NCBI RefSeq assembly: GCF_025821665.1
Contig: NZ_JACKSJ010000218.1
Coordinates: forward strand, 1 to 44,738
DNA length: 44,738 nt
Origin: [Mycobacterium] manitobense
Lineage (GTDB): Bacteria > Actinomycetota > Actinomycetes > Mycobacteriales > Mycobacteriaceae
Direction of reading: 5' to 3'
Shown: positions 13,837 to 23,611 of the stretch, piece after piece
Position numbering within the stretch: the stretch's first letter is position 1
Layout of the letters: the number at the start of each line of letters is the position of its first letter
Position numbers and translations under genes: made by a program
Notes under the pieces: generated by a model
The model's input: only the letters and a program-made list of their open reading frames with translations
Database searches by the model: none
Told to the model about the DNA's origin: nothing

Positions 13837-15516
13837 ATGCCGCACGTCATCACCCAGTCGTGTTGCAGCGACGGGTCCTGCGTCTACGCCTGCCCCGTCA
13901 ACTGCATCCACCCCTCGCCGGACGAGCCGGGGTTCGCGACCGCCGAGATGCTCTACATCGACCCGGTCGCCTGTGTGGACTGCGGCGCGTGTGTCAGCGC
14001 CTGTCCGGTGGGCGCCATCTCTCCCGACACCCGGCTGGACGACAAGCAGTTGCCGTTCATCGAACTCAACGCCGCGTTCTATCCCGAACGTGAGGGCAAG
14101 CTCCCGCCGACGTCGAAGCTGGCGCCGGTGCTCGAGGCGCCGGAGGTGCATCGCAGGGGCAGTGGTCCGTTGAGGGTCGCGATCGTCGGGTCGGGCCCCG
14201 CCGCGATGTACGCCGCCGACGAGCTGCTCACCCAGCCCGGCGTGCAGGTCAACATGTTCGAGCGGCTGCCGACGCCGTACGGGCTGGTGCGGGCGGGCGT
14301 CGCGCCCGACCATCAGAGCACCAAGCGGGTCACCAGGCTGTTCGACTCGGTGACGCAGATTCGCGGCTTCACGTTCTATCTCAACGTCGAGGTCGGCACC
14401 CACCTCAGCCACGCCGAGCTGCTGGAGCATCACCACGCCGTCCTCTACGCGGTCGGCGCGCCCGACGACCGCCGCCTCGAGATCGATGGCATGGGAATGG
14501 CGGGCACCGCCACCGCGACCGAAGTGGTGGCCTGGTTCAACGGCCACCCCGACTTCGCCGACCTGTCCGTCGAACTCGGGCACCGCCGTGCGGTCATCAT
14601 CGGCAACGGCAACGTCGCGCTCGACGTCGCGCGGATCCTGATCAGCGACCCGAATCAGCTGGCCGCCACCGACATCGCCGATCATGCGCTCGCCGTGCTG
14701 CGCACATCGCGGGTCGACGAGGTGGTGATCGCCGCCCGCCGCGGACCGGCGGACTCGGCCTTCACGCTGCCCGAGTTGATCGGGCTGACCGCGACCTGTG
14801 ACGTGGTGCTCGACGCCGCCGATCACGAGCTGGTGCGGCGTGACCTCGGCACCGCCACCGACCCGCTGACCCGCAACAAGCTCGAGATCCTCAGCAAGCT
14901 CGGCGACGCGTCCACCCCGGCGACGCGGCCGCGCATCAGGCTGGCCTACCGGCTCACCCCGCGGCGCGTGCTCGGCGACCTGCGTGTCGACGGCGTCGAA
15001 TTCACCGTCACCGGCACCGACGAGGTCCGGCTGATGAGCGCCGGCTTGGTGCTGACGTCGATCGGCTACCGCGGCAAGGCGATTCGTGACCTGCCGTTCG
15101 ACGACGCCGCCGCGGTGGTGCCCAACGACGGTGGCCGCGTGGTGGACCCGGAGTCGGGCGATCCGGTGCCGGGCGCCTACGTCGCAGGCTGGATCAAGCG
15201 CGGACCGACCGGGTTCATCGGGACCAACAAGTCGTGTGCCGCGCAGACCGTGCACCACCTCGTCGACGACTACAACAGCGGGGCGCTCAGCGAGCCGTCC
15301 GCCGCGCCTTCCGCGCTGGCGAGGCTGGTGCGCAGCCGGCGGCCCGACGCGGTCGACGCCGCGGGCTGGCGGGCGATCGACGCCGCCGAGGTCGCGCGCG
15401 GCGGCGAGGCCCGGCCGCGGGTGAAGTTCACCTCGGTCCCGGACATGCTCACCGCCGCGGCGAACGCACCCACACCACCGCTGCACCAGCGGCTGCTGGC
15501 CGGATTGTGGCGCTAG
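13837..15516 (+). CDS. fprB: Ferredoxin-NADP reductase with N-terminal ferredoxin domain (FprB)
   Basis: FprB moves electrons between NADPH and iron-sulphur or oxygenase partners. The 559-residue protein fuses a bacterial-type ferredoxin domain (about 1-65), with cysteines in CCSDGSCVYACPVNC and CVDCGACVSACP, to an adrenodoxin-reductase-like flavoprotein. Its FAD motif VAIVGSGPAAMYAADELL lies at about 114-131, followed by PTPYGLVRAGVAPDH and the NADP site VIIGNGNVALDVARIL at about 250. The C-terminal GWIKRGPTGFIGTNK closes the FAD site. It begins 18 nt after the diiron oxygenase gene and is the natural electron donor candidate for it. After the stop only a short palindrome (ACGGCCGT, 15537-15544) separates it from the convergent VOC gene. 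The match to Rv0886 FprB is very strong. Confidence 0.95.
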   Translation: MPHVITQSCCSDGSCVYACPVNCIHPSPDEPGFATAEMLYIDPVACVDCGACVSACPVGAISPDTRLDDKQLPFIELNAAFYPEREGKLPPTSKLAPVLEAPEVHRRGSGPLRVAIVGSGPAAMYAADELLTQPGVQVNMFERLPTPYGLVRAGVAPDHQSTKRVTRLFDSVTQIRGFTFYLNVEVGTHLSHAELLEHHHAVLYAVGAPDDRRLEIDGMGMAGTATATEVVAWFNGHPDFADLSVELGHRRAVIIGNGNVALDVARILISDPNQLAATDIADHALAVLRTSRVDEVVIAARRGPADSAFTLPELIGLTATCDVVLDAADHELVRRDLGTATDPLTRNKLEILSKLGDASTPATRPRIRLAYRLTPRRVLGDLRVDGVEFTVTGTDEVRLMSAGLVLTSIGYRGKAIRDLPFDDAAAVVPNDGGRVVDPESGDPVPGAYVAGWIKRGPTGFIGTNKSCAAQTVHHLVDDYNSGALSEPSAAPSALARLVRSRRPDAVDAAGWRAIDAAEVARGGEARPRVKFTSVPDMLTAAANAPTPPLHQRLLAGLWR

Positions 15517-15547
15517 CCTCGACCTTTCAGCGGCAGACGGCCGTCGC

Positions 15548-16000
15548 CTACTGCTGCTGCTTCATCGCCTCTTCGATCTCCTCCATGCTGACCTCGCGCA
15601 TGGGCTGACCCATCGACCAGTAGTGGCCGAACGGGTCGCGCAGCACCCCGTAGCGGTCCCCCCAGAACGCGTCCTCGAGAGGGGACAGGACGGTGGCGCC
15701 GGCATCGACGGCGCGCTGGAACTTGGCTTCCACGTCGGTGACCGTCAGATGGATGGTCACCGGCGTGCCGCCCAGCGAGGTGGGCGTCATCGACTTGCCC
15801 TCGGTCATCTCCGGGAAATCGTCGTTGAGCATCACCATCGAACCGTTGATGTTCAGCGCGGCGTGCACGAGTTTGCCGTCCGGACCGGGCACCCGTCCGT
15901 ACTCGGTGGCGTCGAAGGCCTTGACGTAGAAGTCGATCGCCGCGGCGGCGTCGTCGACGACCAGGGACGGGGACACTGCGGGCTGCACTTCGATGGCCAT
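15548..16000 (-). CDS. VOC/glyoxalase-fold protein (PhnB-like; Rv0887c-like)
   Basis: This 150-residue protein has two beta-alpha-beta-beta-beta units of the vicinal oxygen chelate fold. The first starts PSLVVDDAAAAIDFYVKAFDATEYGRV, the second TIHLTVTDVEAKFQRAVDAGATVLSPLEDAFWGDRYGVLRDPFGHYWSM, the typical PhnB/YdcJ-like pattern with a C-terminal DPFGHYW. It may be a metal-dependent lyase, dioxygenase or a resistance-type binding protein; there is no proof of a substrate. I use ATG 16000, which has AGAAGGAG 6 nt upstream, rather than the longer open frame. It lies downstream of the DinB/MDMPI gene on the same strand, separated by palindrome P3. Confidence 0.88.
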   Translation of the reverse strand: MAIEVQPAVSPSLVVDDAAAAIDFYVKAFDATEYGRVPGPDGKLVHAALNINGSMVMLNDDFPEMTEGKSMTPTSLGGTPVTIHLTVTDVEAKFQRAVDAGATVLSPLEDAFWGDRYGVLRDPFGHYWSMGQPMREVSMEEIEEAMKQQQ

Positions 16001-16062
16001 GGGGGGCTCCTTCTGGGTTCGGTGGTGTCCATGGTGACTGCCGGCACCGACAAAACTCACCG

Positions 16063-16119
16063 CGAGACGACGGTTGTTGACGCCGCCACTCGAACTTCCC
16101 GTCGACAACCGTCGTCTCG
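16063..16119. repeat. 57-nt palindromic element (P3)
   Basis: CGAGACGACGGTTGT (16063-16077) and ACAACCGTCGTCTCG (16105-16119) are perfect 15-bp inverted arms. After one mismatch the symmetry goes on with GAC/GTC, leaving a loop of about 19 nt. It sits between the stop of the DinB/MDMPI gene and the VOC start, both on the minus strand. It has no T tract. Confidence 0.85.
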
Positions 16120-16128
16120 GCGCACGCC

Positions 16129-16740
16129 TCACACGACGGAGAACGACGCGGGCAGCGGTGCGCGGCCGGTCAACGCCATCAGCAGCGTCTCGCCGTCACC
16201 GAGGGTGACGGCAGTGTCCGCGGCCAGCCGGACCGCGGCGGCAAGCACGTCGCGGGGCAGCGCGTGGTCGAGCCCGACGGCGCGGGCGATGTCGAGACCG
16301 TGCACGGCCAGTTCGAACGTGCGGGTCGGCAGGTAGTTGGACAGCCGGATGCCCTGTCCGCCGATCACCTCGATCAACCGGTCGTCGGCGCCGTCGAGGT
16401 CGCGGCGGACCTGTGCGGCCAGCGCCTCCACCGCCGCGACGGGGTCCGGCCCGAGATCTCGACCCGCCTGCCGGCCGCGTTCGAGCACCGCCGCGCCGCC
16501 GGCCTGCGTCGCGAACTGCCGCGCGAACACGTAGTACTCCTGCGGGTCGCGCAGGTCCTCACGCCGGGCGGTGGTCCCCAGATAGGCGCTCACCGTCGTC
16601 AGCGACCGCGACGTGTGGCCGACCAGTGCGCGCAGATCCCACTCGCCCAGGCCGGGGCCGTCCCACGCGCCGGCCGGGATCTTCGCCACCAGTTCAGCGA
16701 AACTCGCTGCGGCGCTGTAGAAGACCCGATCGGCGGTCAC
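16129..16740 (-). CDS. DinB-fold / maleylpyruvate isomerase family protein, probably mycothiol-dependent
   Basis: This 203-residue protein has the MDMPI_N pattern: an N-terminal helix bundle with GLGEWDLRALVGHTSRSL, whose histidine is a metal ligand in the family, and FELAVHGLDIARAVG with the later Glu and His ligands. Family members use divalent metal and mycothiol for isomerisation or thiol transfer, or act as DinB-like thiol S-transferases, and many are uncharacterised. The GTG start at 16740 overlaps the citA stop as GTGA, so translation is coupled to citA. The longer frame upstream only shadows citA. Function in central metabolism is not implied by the coupling. Confidence 0.82.
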   Translation of the reverse strand: MTADRVFYSAAASFAELVAKIPAGAWDGPGLGEWDLRALVGHTSRSLTTVSAYLGTTARREDLRDPQEYYVFARQFATQAGGAAVLERGRQAGRDLGPDPVAAVEALAAQVRRDLDGADDRLIEVIGGQGIRLSNYLPTRTFELAVHGLDIARAVGLDHALPRDVLAAAVRLAADTAVTLGDGETLLMALTGRAPLPASFSVV

Positions 16741-17864
16741 GGGCGGGCGATCTGATCCCATCCGCGCACGGTTTCCGGGCCGCGCGGTTCCGGACCGACG
16801 TAGACCGCCGCCGGCCGGACGAGCCTGCCGAGCCGCTTCTGTTCGAGGATGTGCGCGCACCAGCCCGCGGTGCGCCCGCAGGTGAACATCGCCGGCATCA
16901 TCGAGGTCGTCACCTCGGCGAAGTCGAGGATCACCGCGGCCCAGAACTCGACGTTGGTCTCGATCGCGCGGTCGGGCCGACGCTCGCGCAATTCGGCCAG
17001 CGCGGCCTGCTCGAGAGCCGCCGCCACCTCGTAGCGCGGCGCCGCCAACCGCTGCGCCGTGCCGCGCAGCACCCGGGCGCGGGGGTCCTCGGCCCGGTAC
17101 ACCCGGTGCCCGAAGCCCATCAGCTTCTCCTTGCGATCCAGGATGCCCTTGACCACGGCGGCCGCGTCGCCGGTCTTCTCGACCTCCTCGATCATCGGGA
17201 TCACCCGGGCCGGGGCGCCGCCGTGCAGCGGGCCGCTCATCGCGCCGACCGCACCCGACAGCGATGCGGCCACGTCGGCGCCGGTCGAGGCGATCACCCG
17301 CGCGGTGAAGGTGGAGGCGTTCATGCCGTGCTCGGCGGCGCTCACCCAGTACGCGTCGATGGCCTCGACGTGCCTGGGGTCCGGCTCGCCCTTCCAGCGG
17401 GTCATGAATCGTGCTGTCACCGTGTCGCACCCGTCGACGACGCGCTGCGGCACCGCGGGCTGGTAAATGCCGCGGGCGGACTGGGCGACGTAGGACAGTG
17501 CCATCACCGACGCCCTGGCGAGCTGGTCGCGGGCGGTGGCGTCATCGATGTCGAGCAGCGGCTTGAAGCCCCAGATCGGGGCGAGCATGGCCAGGCCGGC
17601 CTGGACGTCGACGCGGACGTCACCGCTGTGGATCGGCAGCGGGAACGGTTCTGCCGGCCGCAGTCCACGGCCGAACTCGCCGTCGACGAGCAGCGCCCAC
17701 ACGTCGCCGAAGGTGACCTTCTGTGTGACGAGGTCCTCGATGTCCACGCCGCGGTACCGCAGCGCGCCACCGTCCTTATCGGGTTCGGCGATCTCGGTGG
17801 TGAACGCCACCACGCCCTCGAGTCCCTCGGCGAAGTCTTCCGGCAGCCCCGACGCGGCAGTCAT
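16737..17864 (-). CDS. citA: Citrate synthase 2 CitA (possible methylcitrate synthase activity)
   Basis: CitA condenses acetyl-CoA (or propionyl-CoA) with oxaloacetate. The 375-residue protein has the citrate-synthase core: LRYRGVDIEDLV near the start, SAAEHGMNASTFTARVIASTGADV with a catalytic-region His, GAMSGPLHGGAPARV with the second His, KLMGFGHRVYRAEDPRA, and CGRTAGWCAHILEQ. The third catalytic residue is odd. Where most citrate synthases have Asp in a PNVDFY-type motif, this one has Glu306 (ETNVEFW), and GltA2 in the same window keeps Asp370. As far as I recall, M. tuberculosis CitA has Glu too, so this is probably a subfamily trait. The downstream DinB-type gene overlaps by 4 nt. pdxH is divergent. 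Confidence 0.93.
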   Translation of the reverse strand: MTAASGLPEDFAEGLEGVVAFTTEIAEPDKDGGALRYRGVDIEDLVTQKVTFGDVWALLVDGEFGRGLRPAEPFPLPIHSGDVRVDVQAGLAMLAPIWGFKPLLDIDDATARDQLARASVMALSYVAQSARGIYQPAVPQRVVDGCDTVTARFMTRWKGEPDPRHVEAIDAYWVSAAEHGMNASTFTARVIASTGADVAASLSGAVGAMSGPLHGGAPARVIPMIEEVEKTGDAAAVVKGILDRKEKLMGFGHRVYRAEDPRARVLRGTAQRLAAPRYEVAAALEQAALAELRERRPDRAIETNVEFWAAVILDFAEVTTSMMPAMFTCGRTAGWCAHILEQKRLGRLVRPAAVYVGPEPRGPETVRGWDQIARP

Positions 17865-17943
17865 GAGCAGATTCTCGCACCACCGCCGGGCGCCCTCGCT
17901 ACCGGCCGGTAACCGCGGCCACTTCGGCTTGCCCGTCCAGGCG

Positions 17944-17949
17944 TAGCGT
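17944..17949 (+). promoter_or_regulatory. -10 box of a leaderless pdxH transcript
   Basis: TAGCGT is followed by 7 nt and GTG 17957, and fits TANNNT. It argues against the earlier in-frame GTG at 17951, which would be only 1 nt away. Confidence 0.5.
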
Positions 17950-17956
17950 CGTGCGG

Positions 17957-18670
17957 GTGGCTGATGGGTCGGACGCCGTCGGATCGGACGGCGCCTCGAA
18001 CGAACACTTGGCGAGGATGCGCGTGGAGTACGGATCGGTGGAGAAGGACGGCAGCGGAGACCTGGAGGCCGACTGGCTCGGCGCCGACCCCGCGACGGGT
18101 TGGGTTGACCTGCTGCGCAACTGGCTGACCGATGCCGAGCGGGCCGGTGCCGCCGAACCCAACGCGATGGTGGTGGGCACCGTCGACGCGGCGGGTCGCC
18201 CCGTCACCCGCACGGTGCTGTGCAAGAGCGTCGACGGCGAGGGCATCACGTTCTACACGAACTACGACTCCGACAAGGGTGAGCAGCTGGCGACGACGCC
18301 GTACGCGTCGGTGACCTTCCCCTGGTACGCGCTGGGCCGGCAGGTGCACGTGCGCGGGGCGGTCACCCGCGTCGCGCCGGACACCACCGAGCAGTACTGG
18401 TCCAAGCGGCCACGCGGCTCCCAGTTGGGGGCGTGGGCGTCGCACCAGTCGAAGCCGATCGCCTCGCGCAGCGCGCTGCTGGACCAGCTGACCGAGGTGA
18501 CCGAACGCTTCGCCGCCGACGACGAGGTGCCGGTGCCGCCGAACTGGGGCGGATACCTGATCACACCCGAGACCGTCGAATTCTGGCAGGGCCGGGAGAA
18601 TCGGGTGCACAACCGGATCCGAGTGACGCTCGCGCCGGACGGAGTCCGCGTCGAGCGGCTTCAGCCCTAG
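17957..18670 (+). CDS. pdxH: Pyridoxine/pyridoxamine 5'-phosphate oxidase PdxH
   Basis: PdxH oxidises pyridoxine or pyridoxamine phosphate to PLP with FMN and O2. The 237-residue protein has the FMN-binding split-barrel pattern: PNAMVVGTVDAAGRPVTRTVLCKSVDGEGITFYTNYDSDKG, then SVTFPWYALGRQVHVRGAVTRV, and the C-terminal PdxH dimerisation region YLITPETVEFWQGRENRVHNRIRV with the substrate-binding Arg and His. The start at GTG 17957 is supported by a TAGCGT box 7 nt upstream. The residues before RMRVEYGSVEKDG are variable. The next gene, an MFS exporter, begins one base after the stop. Divergent from citA. PLP made here would be the cofactor of SerC, encoded about 6 kb away, but that is no evidence of a link. 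Confidence 0.93.
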   Translation: MADGSDAVGSDGASNEHLARMRVEYGSVEKDGSGDLEADWLGADPATGWVDLLRNWLTDAERAGAAEPNAMVVGTVDAAGRPVTRTVLCKSVDGEGITFYTNYDSDKGEQLATTPYASVTFPWYALGRQVHVRGAVTRVAPDTTEQYWSKRPRGSQLGAWASHQSKPIASRSALLDQLTEVTERFAADDEVPVPPNWGGYLITPETVEFWQGRENRVHNRIRVTLAPDGVRVERLQP

Positions 18671-18671
18671 C

Positions 18672-19958
18672 GTGCGGCGGCTCTTCGCCGACACCGCCCC
18701 GCTTCGTTCGCCGGACTTCCGCCGGCTCTGGCTGGCAGGCATCCCCACCGTCATCGGCGCCAACCTGACGATCTTCGCGGTGCCGGTGCAGCTCTACGCG
18801 CTCACCCAGAATTCGGCCTACGTCGGATTGGCGGGCGTCTTCGCACTGGGGCCGCTGATCGTATTCGGGCTATGGGGTGGCGCCTGGGCGGACGCGATGG
18901 ACCGCCGGGTGCTCCTGGTGATCACCTCGTGCGGGCTGGCTGCGGCGTCGGTGCTGCTGTGGCTGCAGGCCGCGCTGGCTCTGAACAACGTCTGGGTGGT
19001 GCTGTGCCTGCTGGGGGTACAGCAGGCGTTCTACGCGGTGAATTCGCCGACCCGCGCGGCCGCCGTCCCGCGGATGGTGCCCGGCGACCAGTTGCCTGCC
19101 GCCAACTCGCTGAACATGACGGTGTTCCAGTTCGGCGCGATCGTCGGCCCGCTGCTGGCCGGCGTGCTGCTGCACTGGGTGGACCTGTCGACGCTCTATC
19201 TCATCGACGCGCTGACATGCGTTCTGCCGATCTGGGCAACGTTGCGGCTCGCCGCGATGCCGCCGTCGGGCGACTCGAGGGGCGGCGCGCGCTGGGGTCT
19301 GCGGGCGGTGCTGGACGGCTTCCGCCACCTGGCAGGCAACCGGGTGGTGCTGATGTCGTTCGTCGTCGACCTGATCGCGATGATCTTCGGCATGCCGCGG
19401 GCACTGTTCCCGCAGCTGGCCCACGAGAGCTTCGGCGGCCCCGTCGAGGGCGGCACCACGGTGGCGCTGCTGGCCGCAGCGATGTCGGTGGGCGCCGTCC
19501 TCGGCGGGGTGTTCTCGGGCTGGCTGCCGAGGATCGGCAGGCAGGGGCTGGCGGTGGTGGCCGCCATCGTGGTGTGGGGTCTGGCGATGGTCGGCTTCGG
19601 TGTGGCCTGCGGGCTGGCCGACGGCCGTGCCGGCGGAATGCTCTGGGCCGCACTGGCATTCCTCGCCCTCGGGGGCGCGGCGGACATGGTGTCGGCGGCG
19701 TTCCGGTCGAGCATCCTGCAGGAGGCGGCGTCCGACGACGTGCGAGGTCGCCTGCAGGGCGTCTTCGTCGTGGTGGTCGCCGGTGGGCCGCGGCTGGCCG
19801 ACACCCTGCACGGCGCCGCGGCGGCCGCGGTGGGCACGACGATCGCCGCGGCCGGCGGCGGCGGGCTGGTGGTCGCCGGCGTACTGGTGGCCGCCCTGCT
19901 GTCACCGGCCTTCGTTCGCTACCGACCGGGGAAAACGCCCCGAGCAGACATACTGTGA
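18672..19958 (+). CDS. MFS transporter (EntS/MFS_3-like exporter)
   Basis: This 428-residue membrane protein has about 12 hydrophobic segments and the MFS loop GGAWADAMDRRVLLVITS between helices 2 and 3. The N-terminal PLRSPDFRRLWLAGIPTVIGANLTIFAVPVQLYALTQNSAYVGL and the NSPTRAAAVPRMVPGDQLPAANSLNMTVFQFGAIVGPLLAG stretch are typical of the EntS (enterobactin exporter) group. The substrate is unknown; a siderophore or lipid-like compound is possible but unproven. It starts with GTG one base after the pdxH stop, so it is co-transcribed with pdxH. A TetR-family gene follows on the same strand after 68 nt with its own -10 box, and may regulate it. Confidence 0.85.
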   Translation: MRRLFADTAPLRSPDFRRLWLAGIPTVIGANLTIFAVPVQLYALTQNSAYVGLAGVFALGPLIVFGLWGGAWADAMDRRVLLVITSCGLAAASVLLWLQAALALNNVWVVLCLLGVQQAFYAVNSPTRAAAVPRMVPGDQLPAANSLNMTVFQFGAIVGPLLAGVLLHWVDLSTLYLIDALTCVLPIWATLRLAAMPPSGDSRGGARWGLRAVLDGFRHLAGNRVVLMSFVVDLIAMIFGMPRALFPQLAHESFGGPVEGGTTVALLAAAMSVGAVLGGVFSGWLPRIGRQGLAVVAAIVVWGLAMVGFGVACGLADGRAGGMLWAALAFLALGGAADMVSAAFRSSILQEAASDDVRGRLQGVFVVVVAGGPRLADTLHGAAAAAVGTTIAAAGGGGLVVAGVLVAALLSPAFVRYRPGKTPRADIL

Positions 19959-20014
19959 GTACGGGCGATTTGCATAGGGTGCCAAATTTTCAGGTTTTCA
20001 TCAGCTCGGCGGGA

Positions 20015-20020
20015 TAGCAT
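20015..20020 (+). promoter_or_regulatory. -10 box of a leaderless tetR transcript
   Basis: TAGCAT is followed by 6 nt and the GTG at 20027, with no Shine-Dalgarno sequence. The AT-rich stretch CCAAATTTTCAGGTTTTCA lies upstream. Confidence 0.5.
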
Positions 20021-20026
20021 CGCGGC

Positions 20027-20671
20027 GTGGCTGAAGTCGACGGCAAACCGATCCTCGGCCTGCGCGAGCGCAAGAAGCAGCGCACGCGAGCAGAACTGAT
20101 CGAGGCGGCCGTCGAGTTGTGCACACGGCAGGGATACGAGGCCACCACGGTCGACCAGATCGCCGCCGTCGCCGACGTCTCGCCGCGCACGTTCAGCCGC
20201 TACTTCGCCACCAAGGACGCCGTCGTACTCGCCTCCATCGACGACATCGTCGAGCTGGTGGCGGTCCAGTTGACGCGCCAGCCCCACGACCTCACCCACC
20301 TGGATGCGCTGTGCAAGGCCCACATCGAGGCGTTCGTCTCGACGAAGACCGGTGCGGTCAACGGGTTGACCTCCGAGCGGTTGCTCGCCGCCGCCCGCAT
20401 CATCAACTCCTCGCCCTCGCTGCGTCACCTGTCCGGGGAGTTCCGCGAGGACGCGGTCAACGCCGCCCTCGCACAGCGGATGGGCGTGGCGCGCGACGAC
20501 AAGCGGCTCAAGCTGGTGGCGTGCGTGTGGTCGGCGATCGTGAGCACCGCGATGGCAGACGTCGACAAGTCGGACTGGGCCAGCCTCACCGTCGAGGCCA
20601 TCGTGTCGCGCGTCGAGGAGACCTACTCGATGTTCCTGGCGGAGACGGCCGACGCCCGGCAGCCGGCCTGA
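20027..20671 (+). CDS. TetR-family transcriptional regulator
   Basis: This 214-residue regulator has the TetR DNA-binding domain at about 14-66: RKKQRTRAELIEAAVELCTRQGYEATTVDQIAAVADVSPRTFSRYFATKDAVVLA, with the recognition helix VSPRTFSRYF. The C-terminal ligand-binding domain is helical and different from named families; the ligand is unknown. It lies after the pdxH-MFS pair and before gltA2 on the same strand. Regulation of the adjacent MFS exporter is a reasonable guess from TetR/MFS pairing in other bacteria. The TAGCAT box supports the GTG start. Confidence 0.9.
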   Translation: MAEVDGKPILGLRERKKQRTRAELIEAAVELCTRQGYEATTVDQIAAVADVSPRTFSRYFATKDAVVLASIDDIVELVAVQLTRQPHDLTHLDALCKAHIEAFVSTKTGAVNGLTSERLLAAARIINSSPSLRHLSGEFREDAVNAALAQRMGVARDDKRLKLVACVWSAIVSTAMADVDKSDWASLTVEAIVSRVEETYSMFLAETADARQPA

Positions 20672-20762
20672 GCAACTGCCGCCCCCCGCGGGCACGACCG
20701 TCGGGATGGGACTACCTTTTGTAGGACAGGTCCGCATCTCAGGCGATGACGAAGGGGTACCC

Positions 20763-22070
<1,308 letters not shown>

Positions 22071-22156
22071 CGCGGTTCCCGCGCACGGTCGCGGGGCGAC
22101 GAACGTCACGATCAATCCGCTTGCGATCACGACAGTTGTAGTTTCACAATAGTTAG

Positions 22157-23611
22157 GTGATCGATACTGTCGGCATGACCTCGCGGCGCAAGGCCATCAT
22201 CCTGATGTCCTGCTGCCTGAGCCTGTTGATCGTGTCGATGGACGCGACGATCGTCAACGTCGCCATCCCGGCCATCCGCTCGGACCTGCACGCGTCGCCG
22301 TCGCAGCTGCAGTGGGTGATCGACGTCTACACGCTGGTGCTGGCGTCGCTGCTGATGCTGGCCGGCGCCACCGGCGACCGGTTCGGCCGGCGGCGGGTGT
22401 TCCAGCTCGGGCTGACGATCTTCGCGCTCGGCTCACTGCTGTGCAGCCTGGCGCCCAACATCGAGACGTTGATCGTCGCGCGGCTGCTGCAGGCCATCGG
22501 TGGCTCGATGATGAATCCCGTTGCGCTGTCCATCATCTCGCAGGTGTTCACCGGCCGCGTCGAGCGCGCACGGGCGCTCGGCTTCTGGGGGGCCGTGGTC
22601 GGTATCTCGATGGCGCTCGGCCCGATCGTCGGCGGACTTCTGATCGAGTGGATCGGCTGGCGGGCGGTGTTCTGGATCAACCTGCCGATCTGCGCGGCGG
22701 CCATCATCCTGACTGCGGTGTTCGTGCCCGAGACCAAGTCGGCGACCATGCGCAACATCGACCCGGTGGGGCAGGCGCTCGGCGTGCTGTTCCTGTTCGG
22801 CGTCGTGTTCGCCCTGATCGAGGGCCCGGGGCTGGGGTGGACGAATCCGCGGACCGTCGGCGCCGCGGCGGTGGCCGTCATCGCGTTCGCCGCGTTCCTG
22901 CGCTACGAGTCGCGCCGTCACGACCCGTTCGTCGACCTGCGCTTCTTCCGCAGCATCCCGTTCACCTCGGCGACGGTGACGGCGATCTCGGCCTTCGCGG
23001 CGTGGGGCGCGTTCCTGTTCATGATGTCGCTGTACCTGCAGGGGGAGCGCGGCTATTCGCCGATGCACACCGGCCTCATCTACCTGCCGATCGCGATCGG
23101 CGCGCTGCTGTTCTCGCCGCTGTCGGGACGCCTCGTCGGGCGGTTCGGCGCCCGGCCGTCGCTGCTCGTGGCCGGTGTCCTGATCACGTCGGCATCGGTG
23201 TTGTTGACGTTCCTCACCGCGACGACGCCGGTGTGGGAGCTGCTGGTGGTGTTCGCGGTGTACGGCATCGGCTTCTCGATGGTCAACGCGCCGATCACCA
23301 ACGCCGCGGTCAGCGGGATGCCGCTGGACCGGGCCGGCGCGGCGTCGGCGGTGACCTCGACCAGCAGGCAGATCGGCGTGAGCATCGGTGTGGCGCTGTG
23401 TGGTTCGGTGGCGGGAGCGGCGCTGGCCGGCACGGCTGCCGACTTCGCGACCGCGGCACGCCCGCTGTGGTTCGTGTGCATCGCATTCGGGATGGTCATC
23501 ACCGTGCTCGGCGTCTACTCGACATCGGGACGGGCGCTGCGGTCCGCCGAGCGGCTGGCGCCGCTGATCGCCGGCGATCAGGCCCGCACGGAGCCGACGC
23601 ATGTCACATGA
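22157..23611 (+). CDS. DHA2-type MFS drug exporter (EmrB/QacA family)
   Basis: This 484-residue protein has 14 predicted membrane segments and the family motifs: motif D1 LLIVSMDATIVNVAIPAIRSDL, motif A GATGDRFGRRRVF, motif B ARLLQAIGGSMMNPVALSII, and motif C GFWGAVVGISMALGPIVGGLL. These are drug/H+ antiporters that expel toxic compounds. The GTG start at 22157 is preferred because CACAAT lies 6 nt before it (leaderless type); ATG 22175 is the alternative. The next gene, a MarR regulator, overlaps its end by 11 nt, so the two form a classic regulator-exporter unit. A half palindrome TTGT-N6-ACAA (22136-22149) near the start may be a MarR site, but is weak. It is likely induced by a MarR ligand. 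Confidence 0.92.
   Translation: MIDTVGMTSRRKAIILMSCCLSLLIVSMDATIVNVAIPAIRSDLHASPSQLQWVIDVYTLVLASLLMLAGATGDRFGRRRVFQLGLTIFALGSLLCSLAPNIETLIVARLLQAIGGSMMNPVALSIISQVFTGRVERARALGFWGAVVGISMALGPIVGGLLIEWIGWRAVFWINLPICAAAIILTAVFVPETKSATMRNIDPVGQALGVLFLFGVVFALIEGPGLGWTNPRTVGAAAVAVIAFAAFLRYESRRHDPFVDLRFFRSIPFTSATVTAISAFAAWGAFLFMMSLYLQGERGYSPMHTGLIYLPIAIGALLFSPLSGRLVGRFGARPSLLVAGVLITSASVLLTFLTATTPVWELLVVFAVYGIGFSMVNAPITNAAVSGMPLDRAGAASAVTSTSRQIGVSIGVALCGSVAGAALAGTAADFATAARPLWFVCIAFGMVITVLGVYSTSGRALRSAERLAPLIAGDQARTEPTHVT

Noticed and set aside
13156..15486. 776-codon open frame on the minus strand opposite the diiron/fprB genes
   Set aside because: It is antisense to two strong known genes, and its low-complexity Arg/Gly/His-rich translation is the usual shadow in high-GC DNA.
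22136..22149. MarR operator TTGT-N6-ACAA before the DHA2 exporter
   Set aside because: The arms are only 4 bp, too weak to list as a site.
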